Shown here: in pieces, positions 10,758 to 20,929 of the stretch
Numbering within the stretch: the stretch's first letter is position 1
How the letters are laid out: every line of letters starts with the position of its first letter
Assembly: GCF_030161235.1 (NCBI RefSeq)
Contig: NZ_BSPW01000010.1
Coordinates: forward strand, 62,001 to 126,000
Direction of reading: 5' to 3'
Length of the DNA stretch: 64,000 nt
Source of the DNA: Vibrio zhanjiangensis
GTDB lineage: Bacteria > Pseudomonadota > Gammaproteobacteria > Enterobacterales > Vibrionaceae
Position numbers and translations under genes: made by a program
Notes under the pieces: generated by a model
Databases searched by the model: none
What the model saw: only the letters and a program-made list of their open reading frames with translations
Told to the model about the DNA's origin: nothing

Positions 10758-11495
10758 TTAAAGTACCGCTTCTAGATATGGCCAGATCGCTTGAGCTAAC
10801 TTCTGAGAACCTGATGTGTTGGGATGGATATTGTCAGACAACACATCTTCCGACGTGATATTTGATCTAGGGTCGACAAATTGACAGGATACAGTTGTGT
10901 TATTGCACGCATCAATAAGTCTCCTATCACCATAATCGATCGCTTGATGTAGGTCAGTCTTGTTGCCAGTTGTGTAGTAGTAGCCCAAATAAATGACCTG
11001 CTGAACATCATTTTGTTTCATTTGATTGAGGAGGTTGACGGTGTCCACGTATACGTCATCTACCAAGCTTGTACATTTGTCGCTTAACTCAGGACGGTAC
11101 CAAGTCGTTTTGCATTCGTAGGGATCAAATATCATTGCAGGTAGCAAAATATCGTTACCACCACCGTCCATAACGATGACGTTAATATTGGGGTCGTCAG
11201 CTTGTGCATCTTGATATTGTTCAACAACGGGTTTTGCAACAATCCCTCCGCTTAGCTTAGCACCGCTTAATGTATAATCACGGAATGTGGTGTTTGCCAT
11301 CTCAGGCCCTTCAAGAAATTGTTGAAGTTCACCCGATAGGTCAAATATTGAATCACCTAGTGTGATTACATCGTTACGCTCGGCGTGTCGCACATAAGGA
11401 TTGCCAGCACAAGCAACGAGCGCTGTGCAAACGGCTGCAGTCGCGCTTTTTTTCAGTAATGAGGTAATACCAACTTTATTGTTAATCGACGTCAT
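10758..11495 (-). CDS. SGNH/GDSL hydrolase lipoprotein (putative lipase/esterase)
   Basis: 245 residues. The N-terminal signal ends in lipobox LVAC (Cys29), so a lipoprotein is predicted. All four SGNH blocks can be seen: GDS with nucleophile Ser49, Gly near SGAKLSGG (about 78), GGGND with Asn114, and DNIHPN with Asp221 and His224. The predicted activity is hydrolysis of ester bonds in lipids or polysaccharide esters, outside the cytoplasm. It is the first gene of a two-gene unit with the foldase-like protein. Classical foldase clients are alpha/beta-hydrolase lipases, so an SGNH client would be unusual. Confidence 0.85.
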   Translation of the reverse strand: MTSINNKVGITSLLKKSATAAVCTALVACAGNPYVRHAERNDVITLGDSIFDLSGELQQFLEGPEMANTTFRDYTLSGAKLSGGIVAKPVVEQYQDAQADDPNINVIVMDGGGNDILLPAMIFDPYECKTTWYRPELSDKCTSLVDDVYVDTVNLLNQMKQNDVQQVIYLGYYYTTGNKTDLHQAIDYGDRRLIDACNNTTVSCQFVDPRSNITSEDVLSDNIHPNTSGSQKLAQAIWPYLEAVL

Positions 11496-11712
11496 GTTTT
11501 CTACTCACTAATTAATTATATTGAAGCACACATTTATGGTGCATTAGTGAATTTAGCTGGCCTTTTTGATAATTTCAAAGCATTGAATTTATTGATAAAA
11601 TAATCTCTCTTTCGGCTGGGTGTTTTTGTTACATAGAGTTCATTATTAACGCTAGACATTGATATTATTAACGGTATATTTCTTGTGAATATAAAAACAA
11701 AGAAGTATTACA

Positions 11713-14463
11713 ATGAAAAAGTTTTTTGCCTTATGTTGGCTGCTACTTGCCGGATGTGCTCAGAATCATCCATCTGGACCAATCCCAATTCAACCCAATA
11801 CAAACTGGTCTTCTGGAGTGTTGGATAATGGTATGAAGTATCACCTTTATCCCATGGATTCTGAAGGTATATCTATTAGGCTATTGATTCGAGTTGGATC
11901 AATAGCTGAAGAGCCTCATCAGTTAGGTTACGCTCATTATGTTGAACACCTTGCTTTTGAGGGAAGTGAAAACTTCACCCCCAAGGAAGTGGAACACCTG
12001 ATGGAAGCGACCGGAGCCCAAAGATCGCATGGTGTAAACGCCCATACTCAATACGATAATACGACCTACAAACTCAATCTTATTAATCCAGAGCCATTTG
12101 ATCAGGCGCTGCTTTGGTTGAGAGATGTGGCAAGCCGCATTACTTTTTCTCCTGTGGAAGTTGAACGAGAAAAAAGTATTTTGCTATCAGAAAATAGGTA
12201 TAGTGATTCTGATGTGTCTTTTGAGCAAAAGTACTACCAAAATGAGATAAAGGGGAGTATTTATGCTCAAAGGGACCCAGGAGGAACAAGTGAGGTTATT
12301 CGGTCTGCAACCTCTGACTCTTTAAAAGCTTTCTACGATAAATGGTACCAACCACAAAATGCTGAGATCATTATTGCGGGCAACATTGAACGTTCTAAAG
12401 TAGCGGCTATGATCGAAAAGTTATTTTCTGATTGGGCGGTCACCCATTCAGAACATGCGCCTAAGCCGCCAATGTTGATAGCAAGTGAAGGCGATTTTGT
12501 CTCTAAGGTTGCCACTGACGAAAGTGCGGTTTTCGGCCTTAAATTTGCCCGAGGTAGCAGTACAGTCACAACACAAGAACAATTACTTAAGAGTAAACTT
12601 GACTATATCGTGGCTCAATTAATTGGTATGCGCTTGACGTCTGTCCTTGATGAAGAAGCGATCCCATTTCATCGTCTGTATTCAAATTCGTATTCACTGG
12701 AGAACCTAATTTTCTACGAAGCATCGCTGGCTTTTTCGGAAGCAAACAGAGAGCTTGTTCAGTCAACTTTCTTGAATATTTTGGCTTCTTTGAGAGATCA
12801 TGGTGTTAGTCAATCGGAATTAGATATAGTCATGGCTGAATATAAAAGTTTGCGTAGACATGCTGATGAAGATTGGGAAGTGCGAAAGCCTGAACGTTTT
12901 GTTAATGAGAAAATCACGCAAATACTCACAGGGGCGCCAACTCAATCACGTAAAGACTATAAACTCAATCTCGACCATGCGATTCGCAGTGCTGACGTTA
13001 ATACGGTCAATCAGCATCTAAACAATATGCTATCTTCTTCTTATGGAATGTTCGTAGGTGTTGGTGCTAATGAATCCGTCGAGCATATTGAACAAGCAAT
13101 GCCAGAGTGGAAAAGCATGTATCGAATCACAGGAGTTGTAAACAACCAAATTAATTTTGATGTTAATGGGTTGGCTGAAGTGAAGTCTTCTGGCCCATTA
13201 CCCGACTCAGTTGTATACGAGAATGGCGAACAGCTTTGGTCGTTAGACAATGGTGTAGAAGTTCTTTTAGACCCTGATGTAAATAGTGATTTTGTCAGTA
13301 TTGTCTATATGTCTGCAGGAGGGACAGCGGTACTAGATAGAGATTTGTTACCAGCGGCACAAATTTTGTTTTCGGTTATAGCAAGAAGCGGCACAGGAAA
13401 CTTTAACGGGACGCAGATGAAAGCGTTTACTCGAAAACACTCTATTGAAATACAGGGGTCTATCAACGACACAGAACACGGCTTTGAAATGAGTGTTCCT
13501 AGAGAACACTTCAGTAAGGCGCTGCAATTTTTGTATACGAACATAGCGTATCCCAAGTTTGATCCTAAGCAGGTCGAGGTAATAAAACGAGAGTTTGCTG
13601 AGCAATCTATGTCATACCTAAGGTCACCCGTCGGTCAATGGTATGATGCGATTGATACCAATACATATGCTACCAGCAGTGCGTATTTCCCCAATTACGC
13701 ACGAGATTTTAACAAGGTGACGGTTGATCAGGTTCAGCAAGCATTTGAGCAATTGTTTAGGCAGTCACGTAATACAAAAATGGTGATTGTTGCTGATGTA
13801 AAGGCTTCAGATATTCAAGATTCGATAAACAATTATGTGGCTACTTTACCACTGCAAGAAGTGAGCACGCTTGACTATCATATTGATTACAACCCGCGAC
13901 CTGATGCAAGAATTCATCTCGCCATCAACAATGAACAGAAAGGTCAATTTGTCCTCCGAACACACAACAAACATGCCAGAGCACAAGATGCACGTCTCGA
14001 AATCGTTGATCAGATAATTGAGAATATACTGGAAAGTCGGTTAAATAATTACGTGCGTGAAGATCTCAGCCTAGATTATTCTCCAGCTAGCTATTCGAAA
14101 ATGAATTTTAACCAGCCAGTAACAGATTGGGTGATTGAATCTCAGGTTGCAGTGTATGATTTGCCAAAGGTAGAGAAGGCCGTAGACAAAGTCGTGGCTG
14201 ATTTACAAGCCTCCATTACAAATGATGAGCTGTCGGTTGCCAAAAAGCAGCTTGAGGTGAATTTAGAAGATATGGTGAGCAATGCAGAAAGTAGTGCGTG
14301 GCTGCGAGCCCTGTATATGGTCAATGGTTTTGGCAAAGACGCACTGGTTAATGCTCAAAATGTAATCGTAGATGTTTCTATTGACGAAGTAAAAACACGC
14401 ATCGACGAGTCTTTTGGACAAGAAACGGAGCGCTATCGATACATTTTAAGTCCACTTGACTGA
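11713..14463 (+). CDS. M16 (pitrilysin-type) zinc metallopeptidase, lipoprotein
   Basis: 916 residues. The signal peptide has lipobox LLAGC (Cys15). The inverted zinc motif HYVEH at 75-79 (HxxEH) is complete and the distal glutamate lies in the ERxKSILLSENR region (about 155-165). The protein has the usual two-halves architecture: an active N-terminal M16 domain and an inactive C-terminal M16_C half with no second HxxEH. A periplasmic or outer-membrane-anchored oligopeptidase is predicted. It stands alone, with a long AT-rich upstream region and a strong terminator downstream. Confidence 0.9.
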   Translation: MKKFFALCWLLLAGCAQNHPSGPIPIQPNTNWSSGVLDNGMKYHLYPMDSEGISIRLLIRVGSIAEEPHQLGYAHYVEHLAFEGSENFTPKEVEHLMEATGAQRSHGVNAHTQYDNTTYKLNLINPEPFDQALLWLRDVASRITFSPVEVEREKSILLSENRYSDSDVSFEQKYYQNEIKGSIYAQRDPGGTSEVIRSATSDSLKAFYDKWYQPQNAEIIIAGNIERSKVAAMIEKLFSDWAVTHSEHAPKPPMLIASEGDFVSKVATDESAVFGLKFARGSSTVTTQEQLLKSKLDYIVAQLIGMRLTSVLDEEAIPFHRLYSNSYSLENLIFYEASLAFSEANRELVQSTFLNILASLRDHGVSQSELDIVMAEYKSLRRHADEDWEVRKPERFVNEKITQILTGAPTQSRKDYKLNLDHAIRSADVNTVNQHLNNMLSSSYGMFVGVGANESVEHIEQAMPEWKSMYRITGVVNNQINFDVNGLAEVKSSGPLPDSVVYENGEQLWSLDNGVEVLLDPDVNSDFVSIVYMSAGGTAVLDRDLLPAAQILFSVIARSGTGNFNGTQMKAFTRKHSIEIQGSINDTEHGFEMSVPREHFSKALQFLYTNIAYPKFDPKQVEVIKREFAEQSMSYLRSPVGQWYDAIDTNTYATSSAYFPNYARDFNKVTVDQVQQAFEQLFRQSRNTKMVIVADVKASDIQDSINNYVATLPLQEVSTLDYHIDYNPRPDARIHLAINNEQKGQFVLRTHNKHARAQDARLEIVDQIIENILESRLNNYVREDLSLDYSPASYSKMNFNQPVTDWVIESQVAVYDLPKVEKAVDKVVADLQASITNDELSVAKKQLEVNLEDMVSNAESSAWLRALYMVNGFGKDALVNAQNVIVDVSIDEVKTRIDESFGQETERYRYILSPLD

Positions 14464-14496
14464 TTAGAGTTTGCTGTCTTTACTTGTTTGGCATCG

Positions 14497-14528
14497 AAAA
14501 GCCCCTAAATTTTGTTAGGGGCTTTTTT
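14497..14528. terminator. Intrinsic terminator after M16 peptidase gene
   Basis: Perfect 12-bp stem AAAAGCCCCTAA / TTAGGGGCTTTT with a 6-base loop and T-run. A-run and T-run on both sides make it suitable for the convergent DUF2797 gene as well. Confidence 0.9.
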
Positions 14529-14545
14529 ATTTGCTATATCGCTCA

Positions 14546-15376
14546 TTAACGACTGAGTTCGACTTCATATGAGGTAAATTTTCGAATATTGATAACGCCT
14601 GTGTCGAAAATTAAATATTGCCCTTTTATTCCTTCTAGAGTGCCAGTCACTTCTGGATTCTTATCGAAGTTGTGTGATGTAATCTTAGTCGGATGTTGAA
14701 GCACTGGATACTCAATTGAGGTGATCTCACCATCAAGAACTTGAATGGCATCCTCACCAAATTTGTCTTTTAGTTCTTTAATCTTGGGCTCAATCAGTGG
14801 TAGCAGTTCGGCGAATTTTTGTTTTAGAGCGAGTGATTCTCCATCTTCTTTGAGCAAGGTTCTCCAGTTCGTTTTATCCGCAATATGCTTAGCAATTTCA
14901 ACTTCAATCAGTCCTGAGATTTTGCGCGTTCGAACTTTGAAGATAGGTAAGCCTTGTGTCGCTCCTTGGTCTATCCAGCGAGTTGGGATTTGAGTATGCC
15001 GTGTAATACCAACTTTAACCCCAGAGGTATTTGATAGATAGACATAGTGATCGACCATGCAGTTTTCCTCTCCCCATATTGGCTCACGACAAGTGCCTTG
15101 ATCATAATGACATGTCTCTGGTTTCATTATGCACATATCGCAGCTGGCAAGCTTTTTCATACAGATGAAGCAGTGACCTTGTGAATAGCTTTTTTTTGTT
15201 TTCTTACCGCATGAACAACAAAAAATATTGCCCGTATAGGTTAGAGTTAGAGACTGCCCAATAAATGGCTTAAGATCAATGGCTTGATCGCCAATGGGGA
15301 GTTGATAACTAACTTGTGAATCTAGTGAAGAACGCATCTTTTTCAGCGTACCTTTTGCGATGGAAGACATAGACAT
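14546..15376 (-). CDS. DUF2797 family zinc-ribbon protein
   Basis: 276 residues. A cysteine-rich first half has CCSCGKKT, CFICMKK, CDMCIMK and a further TCHYDQGTC cluster, suggesting zinc binding. It is followed by a segment HYVYLSNTSGVKVGIT..QIPTRWIDQGA that resembles a GIY-YIG-like fold. The function is unknown. The family is common in gammaproteobacteria and actinobacteria. The ATG at 15376 has an AAGAGC site just upstream; an in-frame ATG at 15370 is the alternative. Confidence 0.75.
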   Translation of the reverse strand: MSMSSIAKGTLKKMRSSLDSQVSYQLPIGDQAIDLKPFIGQSLTLTYTGNIFCCSCGKKTKKSYSQGHCFICMKKLASCDMCIMKPETCHYDQGTCREPIWGEENCMVDHYVYLSNTSGVKVGITRHTQIPTRWIDQGATQGLPIFKVRTRKISGLIEVEIAKHIADKTNWRTLLKEDGESLALKQKFAELLPLIEPKIKELKDKFGEDAIQVLDGEITSIEYPVLQHPTKITSHNFDKNPEVTGTLEGIKGQYLIFDTGVINIRKFTSYEVELSR

Positions 15377-15464
15377 TGCTCTTGATTTTGTAATTTTGAT
15401 TCAGTTTATCAGATAAGGGGGATTGAAGATAACCAAGGGTTAAGCTAATAACAATAGAGCGTTT

Positions 15465-16241
15465 TTATTGCTTATTGCTTATTACTGGGTTGTTACTAAC
15501 GACTTCTTCACCATGTATAGGCTCTTTAGGACCAAGGAATTTGGGTCTTTCGCGCATAATGTAAAGGTCTATTACCGCTTTTGCTCTGGCAAAAACCTCA
15601 CGCAACCGGACTTGGTAGCCTGAATGAGATGTCGGGCCGGGAACGGCAAAGCACTTGGCATTGATATGATGGAAATTGGCGATAAATAATGCCCGCTCAC
15701 AATGAAATTTTTGAGTGATGATAAGAAAATTATCGGTTTCGAATATCTCTTTAGCCCTGACAATTGAGTCAAGTGTTCTAAAGCCCGCATAATCAAGAAA
15801 GATGTTGTCTTCTGGAATATCTGCTTTGAGCAGATCTCGTTTCATTGTCCAAGGTTCATTATAAGAACGATGAGCATTGTCACCACTAAGAAGAAAGTTT
15901 TCGACTTTTTTCCTCTGGTATAAATTTATGGCAGCATCAATTCGGTTACTGTAGTAATCATTGAGTACTTTACCTAAATATTTGCTGGTACCAAGCACGA
16001 CCGCTACATCAAATTTTCCAATTTCCTCAGATACACTATAAAGCTGATCTTTGGTTTGGTACGAAACCCAACGGTCGATGCCAAATAACGCAGCAGAACC
16101 ACACAAAACAAAAACTGGCAACCACTTGGCACCCTTTAGCAGAAATGCCAAATAGTTATCTGAGGGTTTAGGTTGGTGGAAAAGCCTTCTCACTAAATTT
16201 GTCGATTCCGTTGTGCCCATGAGCCGATAAATATAAAGCAT
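15465..16241 (-). CDS. sanA: SanA-like DUF218 family protein
   Basis: Up to 258 residues. One membrane segment (about 39-57) is followed by a DUF218 domain with VVLGTSKYL, NRIDAAINLY, FLLSGDN, EPWTMKRDL, FLDYAGFRTLDSIVRAKEIF and QKFHCERALF, the typical SanA pattern. In E. coli SanA affects envelope barrier function (vancomycin exclusion at high temperature). The biochemical activity is not established. The start is uncertain: ATG at 16241 or 16220, neither with a strong ribosome-binding site. Both overlap the end of the DUF3392 gene, so translational coupling is likely. Confidence 0.85.
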   Translation of the reverse strand: MLYIYRLMGTTESTNLVRRLFHQPKPSDNYLAFLLKGAKWLPVFVLCGSAALFGIDRWVSYQTKDQLYSVSEEIGKFDVAVVLGTSKYLGKVLNDYYSNRIDAAINLYQRKKVENFLLSGDNAHRSYNEPWTMKRDLLKADIPEDNIFLDYAGFRTLDSIVRAKEIFETDNFLIITQKFHCERALFIANFHHINAKCFAVPGPTSHSGYQVRLREVFARAKAVIDLYIMRERPKFLGPKEPIHGEEVVSNNPVISNKQ

Positions 16242-16522
16242 ACAACAACTATGGAGAACATGATGCCTGTATCTAGGCTATGTAATGTCCGAGTTAGGTA
16301 AGGTGTTGCTTTTACAATAATTAATCCGTACCCAAATGCATTGATCAAAATAAATGCGCTAGTCCTTAATAAAAAATGCTGATTACGAAGCATTTTTCTA
16401 AGTAAAGTATTGATCTCACCGCCAAAAACGACGAGTAGGCAGGCAATAAGAGCGATGGATATTTCATCCAAATAAGGCAGAAGATATTGCCCAGCTGGGG
16501 AAAAAAAGTCAAAAATCATCAT
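16193..16522 (-). CDS. DUF3392 family inner-membrane protein
   Basis: 109 residues with three predicted membrane segments (about 18-36, 50-70, 85-103). It resembles the DUF3392 family, which I know mainly from vibrios and relatives. The function is unknown. The 3' end overlaps the sanA start, indicating an operon. It lies 43 bases downstream of the malic enzyme gene on the same strand, with a GC hairpin between. Confidence 0.75.
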   Translation of the reverse strand: MMIFDFFSPAGQYLLPYLDEISIALIACLLVVFGGEINTLLRKMLRNQHFLLRTSAFILINAFGYGLIIVKATPYLTRTLHSLDTGIMFSIVVVCFIFIGSWAQRNRQI

Positions 16523-16532
16523 ATATCAGTAG

Positions 16533-16552
16533 GCCCCCGTTACCAGGGGCTT
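16533..16552 (-). terminator. Weak hairpin between malic enzyme and DUF3392 gene
   Basis: GCCCCC and GGGGC flank an 8-9 base loop. On the minus strand no T-run follows, so this is a weak or factor-dependent terminator or a processing hairpin. It lies directly before the DUF3392 start. Confidence 0.4.
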
Positions 16553-16565
16553 AAACAGTTAAAAG

Positions 16566-18254
16566 TTAGAAAGAGGTACGCTTGTATTTGCGGTAAACAG
16601 GTTGCCAGAAGTGATGCTCAATAGACTCTTCTAGTGCATCATCAGGGATCTCCAGTGCAACCCCTTCTTCAATGGCTTTTTTGGCCACAGCAAAGGCAAT
16701 TTTCTTAGAAACGGAATGGATGGCTTCTAAAGGAGGGAGTAGAGCACCTTGACCATTCACTGCCATAGGGGAGCAGGTTGCTAATGCTCGGCTGGATTCC
16801 ATCAGCATTTCATCTGTGACTCGCTTCGCTTGAACCGAGAGGACACCTAGACCAATACCAGGGAATATATAGCTGTTATTGCATTGGGCTATTGGGTAAG
16901 TTTTGCCAGCGTGAACCACAGGGTCGAATGGACTACCAGTAGCAACGAGTGCTTCACCATTTGTCCATTCGATAATATCGTGTGGTGTTGCTTCTACTCG
17001 ACTGGTTGGGTTTGAGAGAGGGAAGACAATTGGACGTGCGCAGTGTTTATGCATTTCCTTGATAACATCTTCACTAAATAACCCTGGAGCACCTGAAACA
17101 CCGATTAATACAGTTGGCTGTGCATTACGCATAACATCTAAAAGAGAAAACCCCGTTCCTTCAGCTTCCCAGCTATCTGTTACACTGTGTTTTTGCACGA
17201 GCCGCTGTTGGAAATCGAGTAAGTTAGGCATACCTTCTTGTAGTAAGCCCCAACGGTCAACCATGAACACTTGTGAGCGAGCTTGTTGGTCAGAAATGCC
17301 TTCAGAAATCATCTGAGAAATAATGGCTTCTGCGATTCCGCAACCGGCGGACCCAGCCCCCAGAAAAGTGATTCGTTGGTCTGACAGTTTCGTTCCAGCT
17401 GCTTGACATGCAGCCAATAGAGACCCAACGGTCACGGCAGCAGTACCTTGAATATCGTCGTTGAAACAACAAATCCGGTCTTTGTATCGCTCTAGTAAGG
17501 GCATGGCATTTTTCTGAGCAAAATCTTCAAACTGAATTAATGCATCTGGCCAGCGGTGGTGAACGGCTTGAATAAAGTCCTCAACAAACTCGTCATATTC
17601 TTCACCGGTAATTCGAGGGTGACGCCAACCCATATACATAGGATCAGCAAGGCGCTGTGGATTGTTGGTACCAACATCCAACACAATAGGCAAAGTGTAC
17701 GCAGGGCTTATACCACCACATGCCGTATAAAGTGCTAGCTTACCGATAGGAATCCCCATGCCACCTATACCTTGGTCTCCAAGGCCCAAAATGCGTTCGC
17801 CATCTGTTACGACGATGACTTTTACGTTATGGCTTGTTGCATTGTTTAGTAGGTCGTCGATTCTGTCTCGATTGGCATAAGAGATGAAAAGCCCACGGCC
17901 GCGTCGGTAAATATTTGAAAAATTCTCACATGCTGCGCCGACCGTCGGTGTGTAGATTATCGGCATCATTTCTGAAACATGGTTTTGCAACAGCCGGTAG
18001 AACAAGGTTTCATTAGTATCTTGGATATTGCGCAGATAGATATGCTTTGCCATATCACTTTCAAAGTTTTTATATTGTTGGTATGCGCGTTCCACCTGCT
18101 CCTGAATCGTTTCGGTTTTTTCTGGTAACAGGCCTTCCAAATTGAAAGACGCTCTTTCTTCTGCAGAAAAGGCGCTGCCTTTGTTCAGAAGTGGCGTACT
18201 AAGAAGAGCTGGACCAGCATATGGAATGTATAATGGGCGTTTATCGTTATTCAT
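16566..18254 (-). CDS. maeA: NAD-dependent malic enzyme (oxaloacetate-decarboxylating)
   Basis: 562 residues from the ATG at 18254; a GTG one codon upstream is also possible. It converts malate to pyruvate and CO2 with NAD+. N-terminal family hallmark [12 protein letters not shown], then [10 protein letters not shown] (the tyrosine of the active site), [15 protein letters not shown], the metal-binding [11 protein letters not shown] and the nucleotide-binding [13 protein letters not shown]. The length agrees with E. coli SfcA/MaeA. It is single-domain, without the phosphotransacetylase-like extension of MaeB. Confidence 0.95.
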   Translation of the reverse strand: MNNDKRPLYIPYAGPALLSTPLLNKGSAFSAEERASFNLEGLLPEKTETIQEQVERAYQQYKNFESDMAKHIYLRNIQDTNETLFYRLLQNHVSEMMPIIYTPTVGAACENFSNIYRRGRGLFISYANRDRIDDLLNNATSHNVKVIVVTDGERILGLGDQGIGGMGIPIGKLALYTACGGISPAYTLPIVLDVGTNNPQRLADPMYMGWRHPRITGEEYDEFVEDFIQAVHHRWPDALIQFEDFAQKNAMPLLERYKDRICCFNDDIQGTAAVTVGSLLAACQAAGTKLSDQRITFLGAGSAGCGIAEAIISQMISEGISDQQARSQVFMVDRWGLLQEGMPNLLDFQQRLVQKHSVTDSWEAEGTGFSLLDVMRNAQPTVLIGVSGAPGLFSEDVIKEMHKHCARPIVFPLSNPTSRVEATPHDIIEWTNGEALVATGSPFDPVVHAGKTYPIAQCNNSYIFPGIGLGVLSVQAKRVTDEMLMESSRALATCSPMAVNGQGALLPPLEAIHSVSKKIAFAVAKKAIEEGVALEIPDDALEESIEHHFWQPVYRKYKRTSF

Positions 18255-18390
18255 CACTTGCCTATAAAATGTAGGGTCTTAGGGAACGGGAACCAGAAAA
18301 TGATAGGGATTACTGACCATATTGTAAACCGAATATTCCTGCATTCTGGAACAGAATAAGTATATACTTTCCATCTTTTCCAAGATCTTG

Positions 18391-20745
18391 ATGTGCACTA
18401 TGTTCAGCTTACCCATAGAGACCCTTAAGTCTGACTTTCTTAACCGTTTATCTACTCACAATATGATAGTAGAAGCCGAAACTGGCTCCGGCAAATCGAC
18501 GAGGTTACCCGTTTGGGCAGAAGAGAGTGGAAAAGTGTTGGTTGTTGAGCCAAGACGCATCGCTTGTACGTCGCTTGCGCAGTTTATTGCCAAGCAAAGA
18601 GAAGAGCCTGTAGGAAAGTCGGTTGGCTATTCAATAAAGCTTAAAAACTGTTTCACTAATGATAGCCAGATAGTTTTTGTTACACCTGGGGTAGCACTCC
18701 GATGGTATTCTGATAATAGACTGTCTGGGTTTGATACTGTCATTGTGGATGAATTTCATGAGCGTCGCTGGGATACAGATCTGCTGGTGGCTCTGCTGAG
18801 GGAAACAAATACTCATCGCTTGGTTGTTACCTCGGCAACCATAGAAGGGCACAAATTGGCCCAATATATTGGTGCCGAGCGATTGCAATCGTCAGGGCGA
18901 AACCATGATGTGACTATTTTATATCGAGGCTCCGATTCTCGCCAACTGCCAGAAAGTCGACTGCTTGAACAGAGAGTAAAAAAAGAGGTCGAGCAGTTGC
19001 TATCTTTAGATGGCGATATTTTGGTTTTTTTGCCGGGACGAAAAGAAATTGCACAATGCCAAAGTTGCCTTTCTCACCTACCCAATGTGATAGTCGTACC
19101 ACTTCATGCTTCAGTTACCGACCAACAAAGAGATCTTGCACTTACGCCTCAGAGTCAAAAGAAAATTGTCTTGGCCACCAATGTTGCTGAGACGTCACTC
19201 ACTATCCCTAATATCGTAGCAGTAATAGATTCGGGGTTGGAACGTCGAACCGAGCAAAGAAATGGTAAAACAACTTTATGCCTAAAACATATCTCTAGGG
19301 CGAGTGCACGGCAACGAAGTGGGCGAGCAGGGAGAGTAATGGATGGGGTTTGCGTACGTTTGTATGGTCAACATGCTGCGTTATCGGAGGTAACGCCACC
19401 AGAATTGCATAGGGAAGCACTTGAAGAGGCGATGCTTGCTGCCGCATGTTGTGGATACAAAATATCAGACTTGAACTTTTTGGAACCCTTGCCTGAGAAA
19501 TCGCTTCGTCAGGCAGCAACGATGCTGGAAAATATGGGGGCTATAGACTCACTGGGTGATGTGACTCCGCATGGACAGTGTCTCTATCCACTGCCCATTG
19601 ATGCCTTGTATGCCGATCTTGTTGCCCGTATGCCAAAAAGGAATCTTCAAGAAGCTATGGTCGATCTTACCTCAATAATGTCAACGCCCAATGCAATATG
19701 CCGCTGGAATTGCAGTGAGCAATCACAACAACAGCTTCAAAGTGAAGAGCCGTTAGGTAGTGATGTGGAACTTATGATCCGAGTCTTACGAGGGCAAATA
19801 TTGTCGGGTGTTACCATCGAACAAGAAGCATTGAAGGAGGCCAAGTTGCTCTCAGCTCAGATGCGAGCGATGTTTGAATTACCGCAGCTGGAGGTTGCAT
19901 CACGCTATGCTCATGAGGAATTGGCGGAATCTATAGCCGATTTGCATCCAGAACTCTTATTTGTTCGTCGAGAAAAGCGACGAGAGGCATTTGCCAATGG
20001 TTTGATGGAAGTCGTGTTGGGGCGCAATAGCAGGTTACTTGATGCCACAGAGGCTATTTTGGTTATGGATACCCATAGTTTACCTGGACGAGGGCTAAAG
20101 CAAACATTGAATATTGCCACATTTACCATGCCAGTGAAGCTGTCCGTCTTTGAGAAACTTAATATTGGAGAGTGGGTTGACGGGAGTACCTTAATGGTCA
20201 ATGAGGTTCCGCATATTGAAATGTGTTTAATGTATGCTGGTCGCAAAGTGGTTACAAAAATTCAATTAGCCCATGGGGAGACGGCAAGTAAGCTCCTTCT
20301 CGAAGCGGTGAAGCAAGAGGATGTGTTTCCAGGTTTTGCACAACGTCGTCACGAGCAAATTGAACACTGGAAGCTCTATCAGGCCATAGAAGGCCATCCT
20401 TTAACGAATGAGTTGGAGGAGCTTAGCTTTGAATCTTGGTTTCTGCAGCAGCTTGAGGCACTCGAACTTACTGAGTTAACGGATTTGCAAATGTTCAGTG
20501 CCGATGATTTCGCTTTTGACGGTATCCCTTCGTGGGAATACGAAGAGTTTTCTGCTCGCTATCCTTTTCAACTTTCGATTGGTGACTTGAATCTGACGGT
20601 GGAGTATTTGCCGAAAAAGAAACTGGTTTATGTGGTATACCAATCAGGGCTTCGGAAAGGTTCCCCTAAAAGGTGGGAGTTACCAAGATGGTCTGGATGG
20701 CGAGTCCAATATAAAAAAGCAAGTAGAATCGTTGATGTTCGTTAA
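18391..20745 (+). CDS. DEAH-box ATP-dependent RNA helicase, HrpA/HrpB type
   Basis: 784 residues from the ATG at 18391; TTG at 18388 and ATG at 18400 are alternatives. Helicase motifs in order: I ETGSGKST, Ia VVEPRRIA, II DEFH (the HrpB-type variant of DEAH), III SATIEG, V LATNVAETSLTIP, VI RQRSGRAGR. The helicase-associated and C-terminal domains are present, but the last 100 or so residues do not clearly match classical HrpB, so I leave the symbol open. A role in RNA remodelling is inferred. It is divergent from the malic enzyme gene, with about 135 bases between. Confidence 0.85.
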   Translation: MCTMFSLPIETLKSDFLNRLSTHNMIVEAETGSGKSTRLPVWAEESGKVLVVEPRRIACTSLAQFIAKQREEPVGKSVGYSIKLKNCFTNDSQIVFVTPGVALRWYSDNRLSGFDTVIVDEFHERRWDTDLLVALLRETNTHRLVVTSATIEGHKLAQYIGAERLQSSGRNHDVTILYRGSDSRQLPESRLLEQRVKKEVEQLLSLDGDILVFLPGRKEIAQCQSCLSHLPNVIVVPLHASVTDQQRDLALTPQSQKKIVLATNVAETSLTIPNIVAVIDSGLERRTEQRNGKTTLCLKHISRASARQRSGRAGRVMDGVCVRLYGQHAALSEVTPPELHREALEEAMLAAACCGYKISDLNFLEPLPEKSLRQAATMLENMGAIDSLGDVTPHGQCLYPLPIDALYADLVARMPKRNLQEAMVDLTSIMSTPNAICRWNCSEQSQQQLQSEEPLGSDVELMIRVLRGQILSGVTIEQEALKEAKLLSAQMRAMFELPQLEVASRYAHEELAESIADLHPELLFVRREKRREAFANGLMEVVLGRNSRLLDATEAILVMDTHSLPGRGLKQTLNIATFTMPVKLSVFEKLNIGEWVDGSTLMVNEVPHIEMCLMYAGRKVVTKIQLAHGETASKLLLEAVKQEDVFPGFAQRRHEQIEHWKLYQAIEGHPLTNELEELSFESWFLQQLEALELTELTDLQMFSADDFAFDGIPSWEYEEFSARYPFQLSIGDLNLTVEYLPKKKLVYVVYQSGLRKGSPKRWELPRWSGWRVQYKKASRIVDVR

Positions 20746-20929
20746 TCCTTATTTGCCGGCAGCGTGAAGGTGAGAGCCTAAAGCATCAAAGCCTCGATAA
20801 AAGACATTTTTGTACACCAACAGTCAAGTGGTGTGAGTAAGCTATACTTTTTAAACGCACACAACGGCCATTTTGTTTTACAAGTATTTTTGCTAGTGAA
20901 TGGCGTGACCAATCAGTGTTTCAGGGGGG

